Source of the DNA: a virus
DNA length: 64,000 bases
Direction: 5' to 3' (one strand)
Virus record (IMG/VR): IMGVR_UViG_3300046744_000381
Location: 62,001 to 126,000 of that record
Shown here: in pieces, positions 44,614 through 52,740 of the stretch
How positions within the stretch are numbered: position 1 is the stretch's first letter
Layout: the number at the start of each line of letters is the position of its first letter
Made by a program: the position numbers and the translations under genes
Notes under the pieces: model-generated
Seen by the model: the letters and a program-made list of their open reading frames with translations, nothing else
Databases searched by the model: none
What the model was told of the DNA's origin: nothing

Positions 44614-45061
44614 AAGATCCAGCCGAGGTAATGCTCGTCGCCGGTGGTGTGGTATGCTCGCGTGAAGAAACATACGATAGGTTTTAAAGGATTGTGGCTC
44701 TGAGAAAAAGCAACCACAAGGTAAGTGTTTTCGCTTGTTAGGGAATAACTGCCTTCCGTTGATATGACGAAGCTAGAGTAGGAGGATACAGGTCAACCGC
44801 CTCCACTTAATGTTAAGTCAAAGTAACATTAACTTGTTTAGTGTTAAATTGAAATAACATTAAAATCTCTTTTAATAAGATGGCTGAAGCAACTCGAATA
44901 ATGCTCAAAAGCTACCTTCGCCCGGCAACGGGCGAATTATGACTTCACAATCTGAATAATACTAAAAGCATATGCTTTGCATATGCCTTATTAATATTGT
45001 TATCAAGAACTAATGATTCGTGTTGAGTGATAACGAAAACACAGTTGAACTTAGTTCAACT
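44614..45061 (+). ncRNA. Noncoding region with serial hairpins, RNA candidate
   Basis: No gene-sized reading frame. Hairpins seen: 44692-44719 (TTGTGG/CCACAA), 44723-44736 (AAGTG-TTTT-CGCTT), 44781-44804 (GGAGG/CCTCC), two homologous tandem hairpins 44807-44832 and 44837-44864 (nine- and ten-base-pair stems, eight-base loops), 44917-44936 (TTCGCCCG-GCAA-CGGGCGAA, perfect eight-pair stem), 44968-44986 (GCATATGC-TTT-GCATATGC), 44999-45034 (GTTATCA/TGATAAC) and 45043-45061 (AGTTGAAC-TTA-GTTCAACT). The first 200 bases look richer in GC than the flanks. None matches tRNA, tmRNA or RNase P that I can recognise. One or several small RNAs, or terminators plus leader structure. Confidence 0.45.
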
Positions 45062-45069
45062 CATATAAA

Positions 45070-45076
45070 CTAAATA
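45070..45076 (+). promoter_or_regulatory. T4-type late promoter
   Basis: CTAAATA followed by CATTATA, 25 bases before the ATG at 45102. The 14-base stretch is the same as at the gp48 promoter on the other strand. Confidence 0.75.
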
Positions 45077-45101
45077 CATTATACAGCTGGAACACTTGTG
45101 A

Positions 45102-46793
45102 ATGAAATTAGTAGAATTATTATCTGAAGAAAAAATTATTATTAAAGAAGAAGCAGTAGATATTCCAAAGCTAACTACTTTGTCTATTGACAATTTAGAT
45201 TATAAATGGAATGGATCAACTTGGGTCAGGGCTACAGATAATGCTCCTGCAAAACCTAGTGTTGTATCTCGACTTACAAAAAGCTGGAAATCAATAAATC
45301 CTCCGACTGCTATGTTTGATCCTGCAAAAGCAGCACCTGTTGCTGTAGGTGATAGGTATATTGTTAATTTAAAAGATCAAAACTTTAGTTTTGCAAAGCA
45401 GGTTGATGCAGACACGTTTACGAAACGATTACGCAACGGATCGTCAGTAACTAGAGCATTGCGTGGATTTGAAGGTGCTTATAGAGAAATAGGCAGAGGT
45501 TTATATAACAAGCTAAAAATTGGTTCGGTAATGACTCCGGAACAAATTAGCACTGCAATGAAAAATCGACCTACATTAACTAAAATATTTGCTGGTACAG
45601 TTATGTCTGGATTTTTTAAACTACTAGGTGTTTTAGGTATTGGCATTGGTTTATTTCAAAGTTTCATAATAAATTATGACATAGTTAGCGAAATGCCTGA
45701 TAGTGAATTTCCTGGCGGACAAGCAGAAAAAGAAGAATTAAAATCTATCATTACAGGATTATTTGTTTCACAATGTATACTAATGCTGTCTATGGCTTTT
45801 AGAGTAATAAGGATAGCAACGCTTATAAATTTAATTCGTTCGCCTATAAGAGCAATGCAAATTGGCGCAGCAGCCACAGGCGCTGGTACTATTCCTAGTT
45901 TGATCACTATGATTATAACTGAAGCTGCATTTTGGGGTGCAACATATTTGCTTACTCGTCCTGCTTTTCAGATGAAATTAGCAGAATTTGTAGCAGGAAC
46001 TGTAGCCGCAAAAGTGTTTGAAGGCGTGGGTAATGTAGCTGATTTAGCAGCATTAGGATTGGATACAATGACTAATGGTGCATTAGGCGGAAGCACATTA
46101 AGAGATGCATTAACATTTGAAGGTGGTGTAACAAAAATGCCAACAGGCACATCATATGCATCCAGTGAATGGGCAAAACTAGCTTTCCAGGATATGATCT
46201 TTCCGCCAGATATGGAAAAAGTAAAAGTTCCTTATTTGATGTTAGGAGATAGAACAGGTGCAATTTTTGATGCATTAGAAATTGATCCAAGCGAACGTCC
46301 AGCAGAAAGCATTGACCCGAAGCCAATGTCATCTGGTCAACTTGGACAATTAAGTGATTATGTATTTCCTTACACGCCAGAAATGGCCGACCAACTAAAA
46401 GACACGCACGAGCTTGTTGCTGTTAGTGATAGGATGGGAGCAAGACCTGGTGGAATGAATCAAGAATTATATCTAGCTCCAACACCGGAAGCTCTTAGAA
46501 GTGGTAAGCCAATTCCAATGCCTGACAATCGTGTACTTACAAGAACCGGTGCTAAGATAGAACGTCCTGAAAACTCAAATGATAATGATGAGTTAATTAA
46601 ACGTGCAAGCGATGCAATTGATAGTGCAGAAAATCCTGTTAGAACACAAAATACTGGACGAAGTAATTCTCCAGTAGTTCCTGCAGCTAGACAAGGCAGC
46701 GGTAGATCAGTTGGACGACCTGTAAATATTAGACCAGGTGACGAAGAGAATGCATTAGATGCAATAGCAGCAGACAGAAATAGATTCAATTAA
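45102..46793 (+). CDS. Virion protein candidate with membrane segments
   Basis: 563 residues, no family recognised. The start MKLVELLSEEKIIIKEE resembles capsid-targeting leaders of T4 internal proteins, with LSE as a possible gp21 cleavage site. Hydrophobic segments: FFKLLGVLGIGIGLFQSFII (about 170-190), IITGLFVSQCILMLSMAF (about 215-240) and SLITMIITEAAFWGATYLLT (about 265-290). The C-terminal third is polar and disordered (PENSNDNDELIK, RPVNIRPGDEEN). Late promoter upstream. May be an internal protein ejected with DNA that inserts in the host membrane; this is inference. Its stop shares TTAA with the convergent frame on the other strand. Confidence 0.65.
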   Translation: MKLVELLSEEKIIIKEEAVDIPKLTTLSIDNLDYKWNGSTWVRATDNAPAKPSVVSRLTKSWKSINPPTAMFDPAKAAPVAVGDRYIVNLKDQNFSFAKQVDADTFTKRLRNGSSVTRALRGFEGAYREIGRGLYNKLKIGSVMTPEQISTAMKNRPTLTKIFAGTVMSGFFKLLGVLGIGIGLFQSFIINYDIVSEMPDSEFPGGQAEKEELKSIITGLFVSQCILMLSMAFRVIRIATLINLIRSPIRAMQIGAAATGAGTIPSLITMIITEAAFWGATYLLTRPAFQMKLAEFVAGTVAAKVFEGVGNVADLAALGLDTMTNGALGGSTLRDALTFEGGVTKMPTGTSYASSEWAKLAFQDMIFPPDMEKVKVPYLMLGDRTGAIFDALEIDPSERPAESIDPKPMSSGQLGQLSDYVFPYTPEMADQLKDTHELVAVSDRMGARPGGMNQELYLAPTPEALRSGKPIPMPDNRVLTRTGAKIERPENSNDNDELIKRASDAIDSAENPVRTQNTGRSNSPVVPAARQGSGRSVGRPVNIRPGDEENALDAIAADRNRFN

Positions 46794-47023
46794 AGCAACG
46801 GCATTTTAGAATTTTTTGTATTTTCTATATTATCTTTTACAATTTTAGATATAATTTCTTGATCTTCCATATCGGTATCGTATAGCAATGTCTCCACAGA
46901 GACACCGCCTCTCATATACCAACTGAGTCTATAGATAGTGTCTTTTATTCTTTTAATATCGTTCTCAAAATCATTGGCTAATACTTCTACAGCACTATCA
47001 TCTAAGTAGATTAGCCTTTTCCG
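46790..47023 (-). CDS. gp26 frameshift extension (77 codons), start-less frame
   Basis: The frame following gp26 on the minus strand is open from just before the gp26 stop to TAA at 46790-46792 and encodes RKRLIYLDDSAVEVLANDF, then a helical segment with LSWYMRGGVS and a C-terminus ending KNSKMPLL. It has no ATG, GTG or TTG near its 5' end; the first ATG is at 46912 and would leave 41 residues. It lies in the -1 frame of gp26 and is reached by a slippery site at 47023-47029. A fused product would be about 352 residues. Its position matches T4-type hub-assembly genes near gp26 (T4 has gp51 in this group). An ATC start at 47011 is the main alternative. Confidence 0.6.
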   Translation of the reverse strand, partial: RKRLIYLDDSAVEVLANDFENDIKRIKDTIYRLSWYMRGGVSVETLLYDTDMEDQEIISKIVKDNIENTKNSKMPLL

Positions 47024-47029
47024 AAAAAA
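46976..47029 (-). promoter_or_regulatory. Candidate -1 programmed frameshift signal
   Basis: On the minus strand: heptamer T TTT TTC (47029-47023) in the gp26 frame, six-base spacer GGAAAA, then a stem: GGCTAAT (47016-47010) and CTAC (47009-47006), 15-base loop, GTAG (46990-46987), four-base bulge, ATTAGCC (46982-46976). The gp26 stop lies in the stem. All three parts match the classic X XXY YYZ frameshift layout. Confidence 0.65.
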
Positions 47030-47847
47030 TCTGTTTGATCAATGGTTATGCGTATTTCATTTGTTTCTTCACAAGCAGAACATTGAACAGTTTCTTTTGG
47101 TAACAACCACGTTTCGTATTGCTTATCTATATGTGCTTTTATTGCTTTAAACATATCAACATCATAGCTCTCTATGAAATCATAAATTACTTTTTTATCC
47201 TTTTCAACCTCACCATCAACTTCAATACTGTGAATAGAAAGTAAAATTGATTTCATATTCATTTTAGCTATTGAAGACAATACTGTGTCTTGAAATTTAT
47301 TTTTTTCATCTTCGTCTATGATTTTTGGTAACTGTACAGATAATGCTCTTTGAAAACCGACTGATTCTTTTTGTAAATCTGTATAGTCGGAATACGATAA
47401 AGGAACAAAATTAATTTTGAAATCGTTATACAACATAGTATCTTCAAATTCTAATTTGTTCATATAATCGATATACCTTGAAATATCAATTTCGTATGTG
47501 TTATCTTCATTGCATTTTTTACAACGCTGACTAATTTGCATTTTTGTACCATACGTTGCTAAACGTATTGATAGCAGTAATGCGTCAACATCTAAAGTTA
47601 CTAGGTCAAATGGTTTAAGAATAGACGGAATACAACTTTGTATATTTTTTGCAGTTGCTTGCCCGTTTATCAAAGCATCTGGTGTTCTATAAAGTATTTC
47701 ATCATTGGCAGTCATACTAAAAACTGCTAAATTTGAATACGAATCTTCATATAACACACTATCGCTATAGTATTTGCCTTTGCTTGGCAAATCTATATAG
47801 ATTTTTGGCTGTCTTGTATATTTTTTGAGAGGGCTTTCGTTTTCCAT
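47011..47847 (-). CDS. gp26: Baseplate hub subunit gp26
   Basis: 278 residues. KIYIDLPSKGKYYSDSVLYE near the start and YRTPDALINGQATAKNIQSC are the family pattern of gp26-like hub proteins. Two CxxC pairs, RCKKCNEDNTYEI (near 130) and QCSACEETNEIRI (near 258), form a probable zinc ribbon. In T4 gp26 takes part in hub assembly. Ends with FFGKG on a slippery sequence. Transcribed leftward from a TATAAATA promoter at 47879-47886, divergent from the tape-measure gene. Confidence 0.85.
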   Translation of the reverse strand: MENESPLKKYTRQPKIYIDLPSKGKYYSDSVLYEDSYSNLAVFSMTANDEILYRTPDALINGQATAKNIQSCIPSILKPFDLVTLDVDALLLSIRLATYGTKMQISQRCKKCNEDNTYEIDISRYIDYMNKLEFEDTMLYNDFKINFVPLSYSDYTDLQKESVGFQRALSVQLPKIIDEDEKNKFQDTVLSSIAKMNMKSILLSIHSIEVDGEVEKDKKVIYDFIESYDVDMFKAIKAHIDKQYETWLLPKETVQCSACEETNEIRITIDQTDFFGKG

Positions 47848-47860
47848 AATTATTCCCTAG

Positions 47861-47867
47861 GTAAATA
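47861..47867 (+). promoter_or_regulatory. Late promoter motif for the tape-measure gene
   Basis: GTAAATA followed by CTAGTATAG, 45 bases before the TTG start at 47913. It interleaves with the leftward promoter just to its right, so the two transcripts would overlap at their 5' ends. Confidence 0.5.
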
Positions 47868-47878
47868 CTAGTATAGAA

Positions 47879-47886
47879 TATTTATA
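47879..47886 (-). promoter_or_regulatory. T4 consensus late promoter for gp26
   Basis: TATAAATA on the minus strand, the exact T4 late consensus, 31 bases before the gp26 ATG at 47847. Confidence 0.75.
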
Positions 47887-47912
47887 AACAAAAAAATGCA
47901 GGAGTATGTCTT

Positions 47913-50030
47913 TTGGCTTCGGAAATAGACGAATTTTTAACTGGTAGTGGCAACGCCTTAAGTTTCTTAGGTAGAGAAGCAAAGGGCGCAGCAAATTCAG
48001 TTGTTGGTTTAGCTGGTAACTTGTTATCAGGTAGTATGAAACTATCTGACTACAGTAAAGCATTAGATAAAAATACAAAAATATTAGGTAACCTTGGTAA
48101 AGTTGTAAATGCTTTAACAATGTTCGCTGAAAACAGTTTAGCAGAATATCAAAGTTTAACAGGAATTGGTGCAAGCTTTGGCAAGCAAATGACAGAGATA
48201 AAAATTGCTGCTGCTGAATTTGGTATGACTGTTGAAGATATGACCAAGATGTTAAAAGACAACACAGAAGGGTTGAGCGCATTTGGTGGTACAACTGATC
48301 AAGCAATCAGTAGGTTTAGACAATTTAGTACCAGTGTGTTACAAAGTGATGTAGGTACTAATTTACGTAGATTAGGATTTACTGTTGAAGACATAAATGA
48401 AAACTTGTTAACATATGCAGAAATTGCTGAACAAGACAATCAATTAGAACGCAGTGTAGGTAGAGATAGAAATGCAAGTGCATTAGAGTTTGCAAAAGAG
48501 TTAGATGCACTTAGTAAACTTACAGGTAAGCAACGTGAGGATCTTGCTGACCAAATGAAAGAGGCAAGACGTCAAGGCGATGTGCAAGCATTCTTAACTG
48601 GACAAAGTGCTGATGCAAGCGAAGCACTTAGTACAGGACTAACAAAAATTGGTTCTACTATGGGGCCACAATTTTCTGAATTGTTTAAAGACTTGTTAAT
48701 ACGTGGTGCTCCTACTACAGACGAAACTAGACAGGCATTTGTTGCATTAGGCGATAGTGCTGATGAATTTCAAGCACAAGTAGATGCATTTAGATCGGGT
48801 ATGAATACAAATAACTTTGATGCATTTGATCAAAGTATATCACAAACACAAGCAGCATTTACAGATTATCTAGGAACCGAAGAAGCTAGACAAATCGGTA
48901 TGTTAGGCAACCTGACAGGTATAAGCCAAGCACAGAATCAATTAAGAGAAGATTCATATGTGTTTGCAAACAGACTAAATGCAGCAGGAGCAGCAGCAGA
49001 AGACACTCTTGTAAAATTGCAAAGAATTACTGCTGAAATAGAACGTCAACAAGAAATCCAAATGGGTGCCGAAGATACAAAAAATCTCATAGATGAAACT
49101 ATTAAATTAAACGAAGCCACTCAAAAAATGGTGCTTGCAACACAACAAACTGCACTTAAAAACTTAGAAGAAATGGGTGTTACTGCATTACAAAAAGTAC
49201 AAGCTGCAATGCCAAGTGCAGGAGAGATTACAACACAACTTGGCGGAGTTGTTGATAATTTATTTAGAGCATCAGAAAACGTTGCAGGAGTATACGAAAA
49301 GGGACGTTTTGCAATCGAGAATTTGCCTAATATGGAAGTCGGTGATGTTGAAAATATGACAGTAAATGATTTAGGTGTACCTGAACTAGCAACAGACGAA
49401 AATGCAAATACAAATGCTGAAACATTATCAGAAGAATTAAGCGATGCAAGAGCACAAGTTGCAGAAACTGAACAAAAAATTGCGCAGCTTAGTGCAAGAC
49501 AAACTGAAGCAATGCTTACAGGACAAACACAACAAGCAGATAGTATCGGTGCAGAAATAGATAAAATGAAATCCGAACTTTCGACTGCTATACAAAAGAC
49601 AGGACAAGCATTTACAAATAGTAGACTTGCTGACTATAAAAGGAGTGGATTTACCGGAAGAGGGTTTGCATCAGGAGGATATATTAGATCAGGCGAAGTA
49701 GGAGTTACAGGAGAAATGGGTCCTGAACTTATTACCGGGCCAGGAAATGTTTTAAGCACTGAAAATACTCGTAATTTACTTACTATGATGCGAGGATTGC
49801 GATCACAGATTGACAATAATGCCACTTCGTCGTATAATAATGATACAGATACGATAAGTAATAGTATTACAGAAACAATGGTCTCTATGCTTGAAGGAAA
49901 ATTAAACACACAAAATTCGCTATTAGAAAGTTTACTAAGAGTAGAAAGTGGTGCAGCTGATACAGGTAAGAGACAATTTAGAGCTACTAAAGGTTTAAGC
50001 GGCAATATGCTAAAAGGAATAGGCACGTGA
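47913..50030 (+). CDS. Tail tape measure protein (gp29 counterpart)
   Basis: 705 residues. Start is TTG at 47913, eight bases after AGGAG; the only nearby ATG (47906) is in another frame and ends after 13 codons. Long helical and heptad-rich regions (about 20-100, 350-450, 490-560) fit a tape measure that sets tail length and lines the tube. Near the C-terminus, GYIRSGEVGVTGEMGPELIT (about 585-605) is the widespread GExGPE tape-measure motif. The stop overlaps the portal GTG start by four bases. Length is near that of T4 gp29 (590). A head ejection protein is a less likely alternative. Confidence 0.75.
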   Translation: MASEIDEFLTGSGNALSFLGREAKGAANSVVGLAGNLLSGSMKLSDYSKALDKNTKILGNLGKVVNALTMFAENSLAEYQSLTGIGASFGKQMTEIKIAAAEFGMTVEDMTKMLKDNTEGLSAFGGTTDQAISRFRQFSTSVLQSDVGTNLRRLGFTVEDINENLLTYAEIAEQDNQLERSVGRDRNASALEFAKELDALSKLTGKQREDLADQMKEARRQGDVQAFLTGQSADASEALSTGLTKIGSTMGPQFSELFKDLLIRGAPTTDETRQAFVALGDSADEFQAQVDAFRSGMNTNNFDAFDQSISQTQAAFTDYLGTEEARQIGMLGNLTGISQAQNQLREDSYVFANRLNAAGAAAEDTLVKLQRITAEIERQQEIQMGAEDTKNLIDETIKLNEATQKMVLATQQTALKNLEEMGVTALQKVQAAMPSAGEITTQLGGVVDNLFRASENVAGVYEKGRFAIENLPNMEVGDVENMTVNDLGVPELATDENANTNAETLSEELSDARAQVAETEQKIAQLSARQTEAMLTGQTQQADSIGAEIDKMKSELSTAIQKTGQAFTNSRLADYKRSGFTGRGFASGGYIRSGEVGVTGEMGPELITGPGNVLSTENTRNLLTMMRGLRSQIDNNATSSYNNDTDTISNSITETMVSMLEGKLNTQNSLLESLLRVESGAADTGKRQFRATKGLSGNMLKGIGT

Positions 50031-51766
50031 GTTGGAAGAAATTTTTTACACCAGTCCCAACAAGTAATAATTCAAATGGAAGTTATAGTCCATTTACTAT
50101 GAAAGGACAAGCAGGTCCGGGACCAGCTGCTTCTAATTACAGTTCCCATTTACCTGATGTTTATGTAGGTTCGCCTAACCGTATCGAAAGATACAATCAA
50201 TATAATACAATGGATAGTGACAGCGAAGTGAATGCAGCATTAGATATTCTTGCTGAGTTTTGTTCACAAAAAGCTTCTGACAACGATACACATTTTAATA
50301 TAAATTTTAAAAAACAAGCTAATAATTCAGAGGTAAAAATATTAGGAGAGTATCTAAAACAATGGTGTAAAATTCAACAGTTTGATACTCGTATGTTCCG
50401 TATTATACGTAATTCTTTTAAATACGGAGACCAATTTTTTATCAGAGATCCTGAATCACAAAAATGGTTCCACGTTGATCCTAGCCAAGTAACAAAGATT
50501 ATTGTAAACGAAAGTGAAGGAAAACGTCCTGAACAATATGTTGTAAAGAATTTAAATTTTGCATTTGGTGCTTTAGAAGCAACACCTTTAAATCAGCAAA
50601 ACAGCTACGGTCCAGGCGGAACATCGGGCTACCAGACTGTTAGTCAAAAAGCAGCTACAGGATCAGCAACACCTCCATCTGGAACAAGTAGATGGCAAAC
50701 AGACCAAAGCGAAACATTTGTTGATGCAAATAATGTAGTTCACTTATCGATGAGTGAAGGATTGGATCAAAACTTTCCTTTTGGTAATAGTTTACTTGAA
50801 AGTATTTTTAAAGTATACAAACAAAAAGAATTACTCGAAGATGCTATTATTATCTATCGAGTACAACGTGCGCCGGAGCGCAGAGTATTCTACGTTGATG
50901 TGGGCAATATGCCTTCGCACCTTGCTATGCAGTTTGTGGAGCGTGTAAAAACGGAAATACATCAAAGACGCATCCCATCCAAGACAGGTGGCGGAACAAA
51001 TGTCATAGACAGCTCATACAATCCACTGTCAATCAACGAAGATTACTTTTTCCCTCAAACTGCTGAAGGACGTGGATCAAAAGTTGAAACACTACCAGGC
51101 GGTACAAACCTAGGAGAGATTGATGACCTTAGATACTTTACTAACAAATTGGTTCGCGGATTGCGTATTCCTAGCAGTTACTTACCCACAGGCGCAGACG
51201 ATGGGGCAAGTCAATACAACGATGGGCGAGTAGGTACAGCATACATTCAAGAGCTAAGATTTAACAAATATTGCGAACGTTTACAAGGAATGCTTGAAGA
51301 AGTTTTTAACTTAGAATTTAAATTATATCTTAAAAACAAAGGTGTTAATGTTGATTATTCAATGTTTGATTTAGATCTAACACCACCTCAAAACTTTGCT
51401 GCATATAGACAAGCCGAACTTGACAACAATAGAATCAGCACCTTTAGTACTATCCAATCGGTGCCATTTATGTCAAATAGATTTGCATTAAAACGCTTTT
51501 TAGGTATGAGCGATGAAGAAATAGCAGAAAATGAACGTCTATGGCAAGAAGAAAATCAAGACAACTTAGATGCAGCAGCACAGCAGCCCGAAATGGGTGC
51601 AGCAGGATTATCAGGCGCAGGTATTACCGACGACTTTGGAGGCTTAGAAACTGAGCTTGGCGACGAAGGTGATGCAATAGATGCAGGAGAAGGCACTCCG
51701 CCTGAGACTGCAACAGGTGACGATATCGGAGGAGCAGAGGCAGCACCAACTGACCAAACTGTATAA
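50027..51766 (+). CDS. gp20: Portal protein gp20
   Basis: 579 residues, GTG start (GTGA overlap with the preceding stop) with AAAGGA eight bases ahead. Typical T4-like portal blocks: PDVYVGSPNRIERYNQYNTM, SDSEVNAALDILAEFCSQ, FRIIRNSFKYGDQFFIRDPE, YRVQRAPERRVFYVDVGNMP and ENDYFFPQ-type SINEDYFFPQTAEGRGSKVE. The portal forms the twelve-fold DNA gate at the capsid vertex. The C-terminal 70 residues are acidic and variable (GDEGDAIDAGEGTPPE). The stop TAA is embedded in a TATAAATA promoter. Confidence 0.95.
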   Translation: MSWKKFFTPVPTSNNSNGSYSPFTMKGQAGPGPAASNYSSHLPDVYVGSPNRIERYNQYNTMDSDSEVNAALDILAEFCSQKASDNDTHFNINFKKQANNSEVKILGEYLKQWCKIQQFDTRMFRIIRNSFKYGDQFFIRDPESQKWFHVDPSQVTKIIVNESEGKRPEQYVVKNLNFAFGALEATPLNQQNSYGPGGTSGYQTVSQKAATGSATPPSGTSRWQTDQSETFVDANNVVHLSMSEGLDQNFPFGNSLLESIFKVYKQKELLEDAIIIYRVQRAPERRVFYVDVGNMPSHLAMQFVERVKTEIHQRRIPSKTGGGTNVIDSSYNPLSINEDYFFPQTAEGRGSKVETLPGGTNLGEIDDLRYFTNKLVRGLRIPSSYLPTGADDGASQYNDGRVGTAYIQELRFNKYCERLQGMLEEVFNLEFKLYLKNKGVNVDYSMFDLDLTPPQNFAAYRQAELDNNRISTFSTIQSVPFMSNRFALKRFLGMSDEEIAENERLWQEENQDNLDAAAQQPEMGAAGLSGAGITDDFGGLETELGDEGDAIDAGEGTPPETATGDDIGGAEAAPTDQTV

Positions 51767-51769
51767 ATA
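51762..51769 (+). promoter_or_regulatory. T4 consensus late promoter inside the gp20 stop
   Basis: TATAAATA; bases 51764-51766 are the portal TAA stop. The next ATG is five bases later (51775), leaving no room for a normal leader. Confidence 0.65.
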
Positions 51770-51774
51770 AAACT

Positions 51775-52020
51775 ATGATACTTAGAGAACTTTTTTACTT
51801 TGACAAAGACAACCTAGAACCAATTGAAGACCTTACTTATAGTCCGGCTGATGATACCAGTGTGATGAAAGTTGATGATTCAAGGAAAACAAGACTTTCT
51901 TTAAAAGATATCAACAAGGCACGTAAAGCCTCAGAAAATCACCAAAAAGAAACTACAAAAGAGTTAGAATTTGTTAAACAAATGTACGGACTGGCCGCAC
52001 AAGCACAAGCCGCAGTTTAA
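51775..52020 (+). CDS. Small head-region protein (gp67 position)
   Basis: 81 residues. MILRELFYFDKDNLEPIEDL, then DDSRKTRLSLKDINKARKAS and a helical tail. T4 has the small prohead core protein gp67 (80 residues) in exactly this place after gp20; similarity beyond size and position is not clear. There is no ribosome site between promoter and ATG, so either leaderless translation or coupling to the portal stop eight bases upstream. Confidence 0.65.
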   Translation: MILRELFYFDKDNLEPIEDLTYSPADDTSVMKVDDSRKTRLSLKDINKARKASENHQKETTKELEFVKQMYGLAAQAQAAV

Positions 52021-52033
52021 CAAAAGGTGACAA

Positions 52034-52648
52034 ATGTCAAGCAAAAAAGTAGCGTTTGTGCTAGGAAATGGCATAAGTCGTAAAAAAGTTAATCCATTTG
52101 ATTTAAAACAACACGGAACAATATATGGTTGCAATGCACTATATAGAACGTTTGCACCAGATTATCTTGTTGCTGTTGACACAAAAATGATAATGGAAAT
52201 ACAAAAAACAAACTATCATCATAAGCACCAAGTTTGGAGTAATCCAAACAAACTAACCAAGCAAGATCCTAATATCAATAAATTTAATCCTAATAAAGGA
52301 TGGAGTAGCGGACCCACTGCATTGCATATGGCCAGTATGCACGATAATGCAGAAATATATATTTTAGGGTTTGATTATACCGGGCTTGGTGAAAAACAAG
52401 AGTATGTAAACAACATATATGCCGGCACCCAAAATTATAAAAATACACAAGATAGAGCTACATACTACGGTAATTGGCAGAGGCAAACAATGACTTGTAT
52501 AAATCAGTTTGTCCGTACTAAATACGTTAGAGTTACGGCAAATGAGGAAAGCTATATACCGGACACATTAAAAGATTGTAATAATTTAAAACACATCACA
52601 ATTGATAATTTTATTGATTTTTTTGGTTTAACCCCAATGAAATCCTAA
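52034..52648 (+). CDS. Hypothetical alpha/beta protein in the head cluster
   Basis: 204 residues. AFVLGNGISRKKVNP looks like a nucleotide-binding loop after strand 1; IYGCNALYRTFAPDYLVAVD and IYILGFDYTGLGEKQEY follow. The general layout recalls Rossmann-like sugar- or pterin-related enzymes (DUF115/MptE-like), but I cannot assign it. AAAGGTGAC precedes the ATG. It sits where T4 has core gene 68, yet does not look like a scaffold protein. Possibly a cytoplasmic enzyme carried in the head operon. Confidence 0.65.
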   Translation: MSSKKVAFVLGNGISRKKVNPFDLKQHGTIYGCNALYRTFAPDYLVAVDTKMIMEIQKTNYHHKHQVWSNPNKLTKQDPNINKFNPNKGWSSGPTALHMASMHDNAEIYILGFDYTGLGEKQEYVNNIYAGTQNYKNTQDRATYYGNWQRQTMTCINQFVRTKYVRVTANEESYIPDTLKDCNNLKHITIDNFIDFFGLTPMKS

Positions 52649-52740
52649 AATACGCTGTTTTGACCCCATTTTAAGCGTATATTTTATATAAAGTGTAAAT
52701 ATAATAGACAGCCTTGTAAAGATAACTAAAGGAGATAACA
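52649..52740 (+). promoter_or_regulatory. Leader region of the acidic core gene
   Basis: ATACGC/GCGTAT inverted repeat (about 52652-52676), late motif GTAAATA at 52695-52701, and the sequence AATATAATAGACAG (52698-52711), which recurs at 54308-54321 before gp22. The ribosome site AAGGAGATAACAATG (52729-52743) is identical to that of gp23. Confidence 0.5.

Noticed and set aside
44631-44687. 18-codon frame MLVAGGVVCSREETYDRF in the noncoding region
   Set aside because: Preceded by GAGG, but too short to judge and it overlaps segments that look like RNA structure.
44614-44810. Group I intron or tmRNA next to the GIY-YIG gene
   Set aside because: No conserved P/Q/R/S core, no split gene on both sides and no tRNA-like ends could be found.
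47906-47947. ATG at 47906 as the tape-measure start
   Set aside because: It is in another frame and stops after 13 codons; AGGAG is only one base away, while it is well placed for the TTG at 47913.
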